From positions 1 through 18,027 of the forward strand of contig JACCSF010000285.1 of the NCBI GenBank assembly GCA_013813135.1: a stretch of DNA of 18,027 nt. Reading direction: 5' to 3'. A program made the translations under genes and the position numbers. The stretch comes from Thermoleophilaceae bacterium (GTDB taxonomy: Bacteria; Actinomycetota; Thermoleophilia; Solirubrobacterales; Thermoleophilaceae). The notes under the pieces are model-generated. The model was not told where the DNA came from. It saw only the letters and a list, made by a program, of their open reading frames with translations, and did no database searches. Each line of letters begins with the position of its first letter. The first letter of the stretch is position 1. Below, one piece after another: positions 13,457 through 18,027 of the stretch.

Positions 13457-14569
13457 GTGGCACCATGCCGCGCGGTGGCCCACAGACGCGTACTGGCGAT
13501 CGTTGCCGCGGCAGGGGGTTTGGTGCTCGCCGTGGCGCCCGCGGGCGCTGGGCCCTCGGACCAGCGCGGGACGCTCAAGCTGACCCATCGCCTCGACCTG
13601 TCCGGCGGGCCCTACATCGAGGGCTCCGTGTCCTATCTGCACCTGCGACACGGACGGCGAGTCGTGTTCCGCCGCTCGCGCCCCGGGAGCATCGACGCCC
13701 GGCTGCACCCGCGCGTCGGGCTGTATCGCGTGGTGACCTTCCAGCGCCCCTGCAACGGCAACTGCTCGACGCTGGACCCGCCGGTCGACCGCTGCTCCGA
13801 GCGGGTGCGCGTGTACGCGGGCGAGACAAGCCGCGTGGGCTCGGTCACCAGGCCGGGCAGGGGCTGCAGGATGCGGGTGGTCGAGCCGCCGGCGTTCCCG
13901 TCCACGCGGCGGGTTCGGGCGGCGCGTCGCTATGTCCGTGGGCGGGCCGTCTCCTCCTTCGCGCTGATCGACTCCCACGGGCGCCTGCGCGGCTTCGCGC
14001 CGCACCGCCGCTACGTCACGGCCAGCGTCGTGAAGGCAATGCTGCTGGTGGCCCGGCTGCGCCAGATCGGCAACCGCCTGCCGAGCGCGCCCGACCGGGC
14101 CGTCCTCGAGCCGATGATCCAGTTCTCCGACAACGGCAGCGCCGATGCGGCGTACGGGTGGGTGGGCGACGCGGGACTGCTTGCCGTGGCGGATCGGGCC
14201 GACATGGGCGACCTGACCGTCGGCGGGCACTGGGGCGCGGTCTACTTCAGCGCTGCCGATCAGGCCAGGTTCTTCCTCAGGGTCGACAGGCTGGTGCCGC
14301 GGCGCGCGCGCGCGTACGCGCGCCGGCTGCTGTCGTCGATCGTGTCCTACCAGCGCTGGGGGTTCTCGCGCTTCTCGGTGCGCCGGGGCTGGCACACGTT
14401 CTTCAAGGGCGGCTGGCGCCAGACCGGGCGGGGTGCGCTCGTCCACGAGGCTGCTCTGTTCGAACGCGACGGGCGGCGCTTCTCGCTGGTGGTGCTGACC
14501 GACGGCAATCCGTCGCACGATTACGGCACCGAGACGCTCCGCGGCGTGGCACGGCGCATCTTCCGGTGA
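13457..14569 (+). CDS. Exported SxxK serine hydrolase (class A beta-lactamase-like fold) with N-terminal beta domain
   Basis: About 370 residues. I chose GTG 13457, which has GGGAG 10 nt upstream; ATG 13436 and GTG 13475 are in-frame alternatives, and all keep the signal peptide AHRRVLAIVAAAGGLVLAVA ending near AGA. Residues 35-145 form a strand-rich domain with four cysteines (RPCNGNCS, DRCSE, GRGCR), not recognised. The catalytic part has ASVVKAML (Ser190, Lys193; SxxK), QFSDNGSADAAY (Ser224-Asp-Asn; SDN) and TFFKGGWRQTG (Lys317; KGG instead of KTG). This is the motif set of penicillin-recognising serine enzymes. I cannot see the class A Glu166 loop, so antibiotic hydrolysis is doubtful; a peptidoglycan-related or degenerate sensor role is as likely. 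It is divergent from the kinase gene. Confidence 0.8.
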   Translation: MAPCRAVAHRRVLAIVAAAGGLVLAVAPAGAGPSDQRGTLKLTHRLDLSGGPYIEGSVSYLHLRHGRRVVFRRSRPGSIDARLHPRVGLYRVVTFQRPCNGNCSTLDPPVDRCSERVRVYAGETSRVGSVTRPGRGCRMRVVEPPAFPSTRRVRAARRYVRGRAVSSFALIDSHGRLRGFAPHRRYVTASVVKAMLLVARLRQIGNRLPSAPDRAVLEPMIQFSDNGSADAAYGWVGDAGLLAVADRADMGDLTVGGHWGAVYFSAADQARFFLRVDRLVPRRARAYARRLLSSIVSYQRWGFSRFSVRRGWHTFFKGGWRQTGRGALVHEAALFERDGRRFSLVVLTDGNPSHDYGTETLRGVARRIFR

Positions 14570-14571
14570 GG

Positions 14572-14720
14572 ATGATCGCCGCCCTTCTGGTGGCGGCGGC
14601 CGCGGCCGGCGCCGAGGGAGCGCTTCGGCTTCGCCGGCTACCGGCTCGAATGGTGGCATTTCGAGCACCGCGTGCTGGGCGCTCGCCACCTCGATTTGAC
14701 CCTGGGGCGCTCGGCTGGCC
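14572..14720 (+). pseudogene. M15 (VanX/VanY-like) D-Ala-D-Ala peptidase relic
   Basis: ATG 14572 opens a signal-peptide-like MIAALLVAAAAAGAEGA. About 14 codons later, in another frame, comes RFGFAGYRLEWWHFEHRV. EWWHFE is the signature of the M15 metallopeptidases that cut D-Ala-D-Ala or the stem peptide; its Glu and His are the catalytic base and a zinc ligand. The whole central domain with the other zinc ligands is absent. The best reading is one exported M15 gene reduced by a large deletion to its signal peptide and last 30-40 codons. The tail runs on in frame into nadE without a stop, so an automatic start call could wrongly extend NadE upstream. It begins 2 bases after the serine hydrolase stop, so the two may once have formed an operon. 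Confidence 0.6.
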
Positions 14721-14757
14721 GGTTCGGCGGCCCCCCGCGCGCGGGGCCGCCGAACCG
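14720..14757. terminator. Perfect 15-bp hairpin just upstream of nadE
   Basis: CGGTTCGGCGGCCCC (14720-14734) pairs perfectly with GGGGCCGCCGAACCG (14743-14757) around an 8-nt loop. It follows the serine hydrolase and M15 relic and ends 13 bases before the putative nadE -10. There is no U-tract, which is common for GC-rich actinobacterial terminators. Terminator of the upstream unit is the likeliest role; a transcription-factor site or attenuator is possible. Confidence 0.6.
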
Positions 14758-14770
14758 ACCATCGAACCGC

Positions 14771-14776
14771 GATAAT
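14771..14776 (+). promoter_or_regulatory. Putative -10 hexamer GATAAT for nadE
   Basis: GATAAT is one base from the TATAAT consensus and ends 6 nt before the nadE ATG at 14783. It is the best -10 match in the window and supports ATG 14783 over an upstream start in the M15 relic. The expected -35 position falls in the hairpin and shows no consensus. Confidence 0.45.
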
Positions 14777-14782
14777 GGGGGC

Positions 14783-16573
14783 ATGCCCCCTGGACAGGAT
14801 CTGCTGAGAGTCGCGCTCGCTCAGATCAACCCGACCGTGGGCGACATCGACGGCAACGCGCGCAAGATCGCGGACCGGATCGCCGAGGCGCGCGATCGGA
14901 GCGCGGCGCTGGTGGTGTTCCCGGAGCTGGCCCTGAGCGGCTACCCGCCCGAGGACCTGCTGCTGAAGACCTCCTTCCTTGAGCGCGCGGCCGCGGCTCT
15001 GGAGGAGCTGGCCGCCCAGACCCGCGGGATCGTGGCGCTGGTCGGCTTTCCCCAGCGCGCCGAGGACGTGTACAACGCGGCGGCGGTGCTGGCCGACGGC
15101 GAGGTCGCGGGGGTCTACCGCAAGATGTACCTGCCGAACTACGGCGTGTTCGACGAACAGCGCTATTTCCAGTCGGGCGCCGAGGCGGGCATCTTCGAGC
15201 TGAACGGGATCCCGATCGGGATCACCGTCTGCGAGGACATCTGGGAGCCAGGGCCGCCGGCGATGACGGAGGCGCTCGCCGGCGCCCAGATGATCGTGAA
15301 CCTGTCGGCCTCCCCCTACCGCATCGGCTACGGGCACGGCCGCGAGCGCATGCTCGTGCAGCGGGCCGTCGACAACCTGGCGGCGGTCGTGTTCGTGAAC
15401 ACGGTGGGCGGCCAGGACGAGCTCGTGTTCGACGGGCACAGCCTGGCCGTCGACCAGGACGGCCGCGTGCTCGCGCGCTGCCCGCAGTTCGAGGAGAGCC
15501 TCACGCTGTGCACGATCGACCCGCGCGAGGTGGGATCCGCACGCCTGCGCGACACCCGCCACCGCGCCAACGTGCGCCGGCAGCGGCGCGCGGCACCGGT
15601 GGCGGAGCCGCCCGCGGTCCACCTTGCCAGCCTCGAGGTCGAGGGTGGAGGCAAGACGGTCGGCGGCGCCACCGCGGAGCTGCTGGGCCCCGAGGCCGAG
15701 GTCTATACGGCGTTGCGCACCGGATTGCGCGACTACGTGGACAAGAACGGCTTCGAGCACGTGCTGCTGGCCCTGTCGGGCGGCATCGACTCGGCCCTGG
15801 TGGCGATGATCGCCGTCGACGCGCTCGGCCCCGAGCGGGTCACATGCGTCTCGATGCCGTCGCCCTACTCGAGCGCGGGCACCCAGGCGGATGCGCGCGC
15901 GATCGCGGAGAACCTGGGTGTGGCGTTCAGGGAGATCCCGATCGCCGAGGCGATGGAGTCGTACGCCGAGATGCTCTCGGACGCGTTCGCCGGCCGCGAG
16001 CCCGACATCGCCGAGGAGAACATCCAGGCGCGCATCCGCGGCAACGTCGTGATGGCGCTCTCGAACAAGTTCGGGTGGCTGGTGCTCGCCACCGGCAACA
16101 AGTCCGAGCTGTCGGTGGGCTACGCGACCCTCTACGGGGACATGGCCGGCGGCTTCGCGGTCATCAAGGACGTCTTCAAGGGGTGGGTCTACCGGCTCGT
16201 GCGCTGGCGCAACGAACAGGAGGGCCGCGAGCTCGTGCCGGTCAGCGTGCTCGAGCGCCCGCCCTCCGCGGAGCTGCGCCACGAGCAGCGCGACGACGAC
16301 TCCCTGCCTCCCTACGAGATCCTCGACGCCATTCTGGCCGGCTACGTCGAGGAGGACCTCGACGCCGTCGAGCTGGTGCGGCGCGGCCTGCCCGCCGATG
16401 ACGTGGAGCGCGCGATCGGCATGGTCGACCGGGCCGAGTACAAGCGCCGGCAGGCGCCGCCGGGGATCAAGATCTCCACGAAGGCGTTTGGCCGCGACCG
16501 CCGTTTGCCGATCACCAACCGCTTCGAGGCGCGGGCCGAGGCCCAGCAGCGGCGGCTGCGCGCGCTGCGGTGA
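14783..16573 (+). CDS. nadE: Glutamine-dependent NAD+ synthetase
   Basis: A 596-residue two-domain enzyme that amidates nicotinic acid adenine dinucleotide to NAD+ using ammonia from glutamine. The N-terminal nitrilase-type glutaminase domain (about 8-270) has its triad: Glu48 in VVFPELALSGYPPEDLL, Lys114 in YRKMYLPNYGVFDE, and Cys150 in ITVCEDIWEP. The C-terminal synthetase domain (about 300-560) has the pyrophosphatase loop LALSGGIDSALVAMI with Ser332, then SMPSPYSS, ARIRGNVVMALSNK, and LATGNKSELSVGYATLYGDM. Between the domains is a basic linker (RLRDTRHRANVRRQRR). All catalytic residues are present and the length is typical of the bacterial fused form. The frame is open upstream, but ATG 14783 fits the start of the glutaminase domain. 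Confidence 0.95.
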   Translation: MPPGQDLLRVALAQINPTVGDIDGNARKIADRIAEARDRSAALVVFPELALSGYPPEDLLLKTSFLERAAAALEELAAQTRGIVALVGFPQRAEDVYNAAAVLADGEVAGVYRKMYLPNYGVFDEQRYFQSGAEAGIFELNGIPIGITVCEDIWEPGPPAMTEALAGAQMIVNLSASPYRIGYGHGRERMLVQRAVDNLAAVVFVNTVGGQDELVFDGHSLAVDQDGRVLARCPQFEESLTLCTIDPREVGSARLRDTRHRANVRRQRRAAPVAEPPAVHLASLEVEGGGKTVGGATAELLGPEAEVYTALRTGLRDYVDKNGFEHVLLALSGGIDSALVAMIAVDALGPERVTCVSMPSPYSSAGTQADARAIAENLGVAFREIPIAEAMESYAEMLSDAFAGREPDIAEENIQARIRGNVVMALSNKFGWLVLATGNKSELSVGYATLYGDMAGGFAVIKDVFKGWVYRLVRWRNEQEGRELVPVSVLERPPSAELRHEQRDDDSLPPYEILDAILAGYVEEDLDAVELVRRGLPADDVERAIGMVDRAEYKRRQAPPGIKISTKAFGRDRRLPITNRFEARAEAQQRRLRALR

Positions 16574-16854
16574 CCGCGCCGGGCCTGCTCTCCCCTGTCG
16601 AGGACGAGCGGGCCCGCCTGGTGGCCTGGGTGTCGCTGGTGGCGCTCCCGGCCGCCGGACTCGTGCTGCTGCTTGCCGGCCCGACACGGATGTGCGCGGC
16701 GCGGCTGGAGAGCCGCGCCCCTGCCGACGGCGTGGTGGTCGGAGGCCCGACGCTGCGTGCGGTGCGGGGCTTGCGGGTGACGGCGCTGGGGCCGCTTGGG
16801 ATGAACGGCAAGCAGGAGCCCGTGGAGGCCTACCGGCTCGAGATGGGAGGCTAG
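16570..16854 (+). CDS. Small ORF: hydrophobic segment plus class III cyclase C-terminal remnant
   Basis: A 94-residue frame whose GTG at 16570 overlaps the nadE stop (GTGA), so it can be translated by coupling. Residues 13-37 include one hydrophobic helix (LVAWVSLVALPAAGLVLLLAG). Residues 38-94 resemble the end of a class III adenylate/guanylate cyclase domain: GPTRMCAARLESRAPADGVV against the usual GDTVN.AARLES..P.G.V, then GGPTLRAVRG, VTALGPLGMNGKQEPVEAYR. The Asn that contacts substrate in the VN.AAR motif is replaced (MCAAR), and the first two thirds of the domain with both metal Asp residues are missing, so no cyclase activity is possible. It is probably a relic or a chimeric ORF created by deletion. 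Whether the membrane segment belonged to the original protein is unknown. It ends tail-to-tail with the MmcQ/YjbR-like gene, overlapping by 4 bases. Confidence 0.55.
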   Translation: MTAPGLLSPVEDERARLVAWVSLVALPAAGLVLLLAGPTRMCAARLESRAPADGVVVGGPTLRAVRGLRVTALGPLGMNGKQEPVEAYRLEMGG

Positions 16855-17195
16855 CCCGCCTCCTCGTGCGCGGCCGCAACCTTCTTCGGCACGACCATCC
16901 GCCAGGCGTCGAGGACCAGCTCGCGCATCTCGGTCGCGTCGATCGCGTCCAGCCGCACGAGCACCCAGTTGAAGCGCAGATCGGATTCGCGCGGCATCAT
17001 GAACTTGTGCGGCTCCGAGGCGACCAGCGCCTCCCGCTCCTCCTTCGGGAACCCGAAGCCCATCACGGTCTCGTCGCGCGAGAAGGACACGTACACGATC
17101 TGGCCGATGCGGAACTTCACGCGGTCGTGCACGAGCACCTCGTAGCTGCGCGGCAGGCCGAGGGCGAACGAGCGCACCTCCTCGACCGTCACCAC
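16851..17195 (-). CDS. MmcQ/YjbR-like protein
   Basis: A 114-residue protein from GTG (complement of 17193-17195; the next codon is also GTG). It fits the MmcQ/YjbR family (formerly DUF419): an N-terminal EEVRSFALGLPRSYEVLVHD, the VKFRIGQIVYVSFSRDETVMG strand pair, KEEREALVASEPHKFMMP and a late FNWVLVRLDAIDATEMRELV ending in a helix with the common AWRMVVPKK. The fold is CyaY-like; several members are called DNA-binding but the biochemical role is not established. It lies 4 bases after the thioesterase stop on the same strand, so the pair is probably one transcript. No signal peptide. Confidence 0.85.
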   Translation of the reverse strand: MVTVEEVRSFALGLPRSYEVLVHDRVKFRIGQIVYVSFSRDETVMGFGFPKEEREALVASEPHKFMMPRESDLRFNWVLVRLDAIDATEMRELVLDAWRMVVPKKVAAAHEEAG

Positions 17196-17199
17196 GGTC

Positions 17200-17625
17200 T
17201 CAGGCGGCCTGTGCGGGCCGCACGGCGAGCGTCACGCGGGAGATCGCGCAGAGCCGCCCCTCGTCGTCGGTGAACTCGACGTCCCAGACCCACGTCGTGC
17301 GGCCGCGATGCCGGGGCGTGCCCTCGCCGTTCACGTGCCCGCTCGTGACCGGGCGCAGGAACGTCGTGTGATTCGACTGGCCGACGGCGAAGTTCCCGCC
17401 CGGCCCCACGGCTGCCACCGTGGCCCACGACACCATCGCCTCCGCCAGCGCGGCGTAGGTGCCGCCGTGCACGAGGCCCATCGGCTGCTGAACGCGCCGT
17501 TCGGCGGCGCAGCGCGCGCGGCAGCGCTCGCCGTTCGCCTCGAGCAGCTCGAAGCCGAGCACGTCGTCGAGAGTCCCGGGCGCGGGGTACCCCTCTACCT
17601 GCCGTTCCGCCACCGGCGGGCACAC
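17200..17625 (-). CDS. PaaI-like hotdog-fold thioesterase
   Basis: A 141-residue hotdog protein drawn from GTG 17625; GTG 17613 is an equally good start and would leave more room for the divergent gene, which begins only 17 bases beyond 17625. The core motif is MGLVHGGTYAALAEAMVSWA: HGG precedes the long central helix, and the Glu in LAEAM is in the position of the catalytic acid of PaaI-type acyl-CoA thioesterases. Then GQSNHTTFLRPVTSGHVNGE and the strand pairs RTTWVWDVEFTDDEGRLCAI and SRVTLAVRP complete the fold. The likely reaction is hydrolysis of an aromatic or medium-chain acyl-CoA; the substrate is not visible. Followed by the MmcQ/YjbR-like gene. Confidence 0.88.
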   Translation of the reverse strand: MCPPVAERQVEGYPAPGTLDDVLGFELLEANGERCRARCAAERRVQQPMGLVHGGTYAALAEAMVSWATVAAVGPGGNFAVGQSNHTTFLRPVTSGHVNGEGTPRHRGRTTWVWDVEFTDDEGRLCAISRVTLAVRPAQAA

Positions 17626-17631
17626 TACAGT
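17626..17631 (+). promoter_or_regulatory. Putative -10 hexamer TACAGT for the HTH-protein gene
   Basis: TACAGT ends 11 nt before ATG 17643, and no Shine-Dalgarno is present in between (TCCCCCTGCTC). It lies in the 17-base gap between two divergent starts. Confidence 0.3.
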
Positions 17632-17642
17632 TCCCCCTGCTC

Positions 17643-18027
17643 ATGGCGACTTTCGATCAGCTTTCGGACGAGCAGCGGGCGATCGTCGAGCTTGTCCTGC
17701 AGCAGGGCAAGAGCTACGACGAGCTGGCGGAGATGCTCGGGATCCCCGAGGCGCGCGTGCGCGAGCGTGCGCGCGACGCCCTCGTGAAGCTCGCCCCGGT
17801 CAGCGTGCGCGGCGTCGAGGAAGACTGGCGCGGGCAGCTCGCCGACTACGTGCTCGGCCAGCAGGCCGGCCCCGAGGCGACCGCCACGCGCGGTCACCTG
17901 CGCCGTTCCGAGGCGGCCCGCAGCTGGACCCGCTCGCTGCTCGACTCGCTCGAGCAGCTCTACCCCAACGGCGACATGCCGGCGGTTCCCGACGGCGAGC
18001 GCGGCTCGCGCCGGGCCGCCGCCGCTC
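17643..18027 (+). CDS. Sigma-region-4-like HTH protein (3' end outside window)
   Basis: Open from ATG 17643 to the window edge, 128 codons visible. Residues 5-52 look like the region-4 helix-turn-helix of sigma factors: FDQLSDEQRAIVELVLQQG, then KSYDELAEMLGIPEARVRER with the recognition helix, ARDALVKL. No region 2 precedes it, so it is not a complete sigma factor. After a linker comes a helical segment (DWRGQLADYVLGQQAG, SEAARSWTRSLLDSLEQLY) and the beginning of a Pro/Arg/Ala-rich stretch. In relatives that I recall, such HTH modules are followed by a membrane segment and an outer domain, suggesting a membrane-tethered regulator; that part is cut off here. The divergent thioesterase gene is the only neighbour seen. 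Confidence 0.75.
   Translation, partial: MATFDQLSDEQRAIVELVLQQGKSYDELAEMLGIPEARVRERARDALVKLAPVSVRGVEEDWRGQLADYVLGQQAGPEATATRGHLRRSEAARSWTRSLLDSLEQLYPNGDMPAVPDGERGSRRAAAA

Noticed and set aside
11669..16879. A 1736-codon open frame on the minus strand covering kinase, hydrolase, relic and nadE
   Set aside because: Only its last 577 codons (the kinase) show protein motifs. The rest is antisense to well-supported genes and has the low-complexity Arg/His/Val composition of GC-rich shadow frames.
1..18027. CRISPR array, tRNA/rRNA genes, prophage, toxin-antitoxin or defence island
   Set aside because: I saw no regularly spaced repeats, no cloverleaf-like tRNA with a conserved T-loop, no phage structural genes and no paired small toxin/antitoxin ORFs. 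The accessory signals here are relics and transposase scraps.

Overview
The window is GC-rich throughout, shows actinobacterial gene styles (DivIVA-domain protein, HPK7-type sensor kinase with a PF13796-like sensor, WS/DGAT acyltransferase, GTG starts), and carries proteins that I associate with Solirubrobacterales/Thermoleophilia (CPGTF-repeat protein, sigma-region-4-like HTH protein). A soil-type actinobacterium of that class is the best guess; it is an inference from protein style, not a phylogeny.

Layout. 1-170: tail of an IS481-type transposase. 167-2547, minus strand: cupin, Cys-framed repeat protein, DivIVA-domain protein and SCP2-like protein, all co-directional. 2576-3782, plus: pdxH, a scrap of an IS630-type transposase, and a SnoaL-like NTF2-fold protein. 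3851-4818, minus: a lipocalin-like gene broken by one frameshift. 4857-6684, plus: SDR oxidoreductase and dinB (Pol IV). 6728-9280, plus: L,D-transpeptidase domain protein, then a WS/DGAT acyltransferase coupled by ATGA to a YbaK-type aminoacyl-tRNA deacylase. 9379-11121, plus: amt-glnK nitrogen operon, with amt interrupted by an in-frame TAG inside a T-rich patch. 11126-11661: relic of a D-Ala-D-Ala carboxypeptidase (S13). 11669-13399, minus: membrane histidine kinase. 13457-14569, plus: exported SxxK serine hydrolase. 14572-14720: relic of an M15 D-Ala-D-Ala dipeptidase. 14783-16573, plus: glutamine-dependent NAD+ synthetase, overlapping a small ORF that ends in a cyclase remnant. 16851-17625, minus: PaaI-like thioesterase and MmcQ/YjbR-like protein. 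17643 to the end, plus: HTH protein, cut by the window edge.

Most of it is ordinary chromosomal housekeeping: cofactor synthesis (PLP, NAD), ammonium uptake and its PII regulator, lesion-bypass polymerase, neutral-lipid synthesis, cell-wall enzymes. Two themes stand out. First, gene decay: at least five broken or remnant genes besides the transposase tail at the window edge (IS630 scrap, lipocalin-like, S13, M15, cyclase), plus an amt whose defect may be real or an assembly error. Second, a recurring TAnnnT hexamer 6-11 nt upstream of start codons with no Shine-Dalgarno, suggesting leaderless or near-leaderless transcription of first genes; glnK, internal to its operon, instead has a clear AGGAGG. 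I see no CRISPR array, tRNA or rRNA, complete insertion sequence, prophage or recognisable defence system. No stretch over 300 bases lacks an assigned gene or relic.
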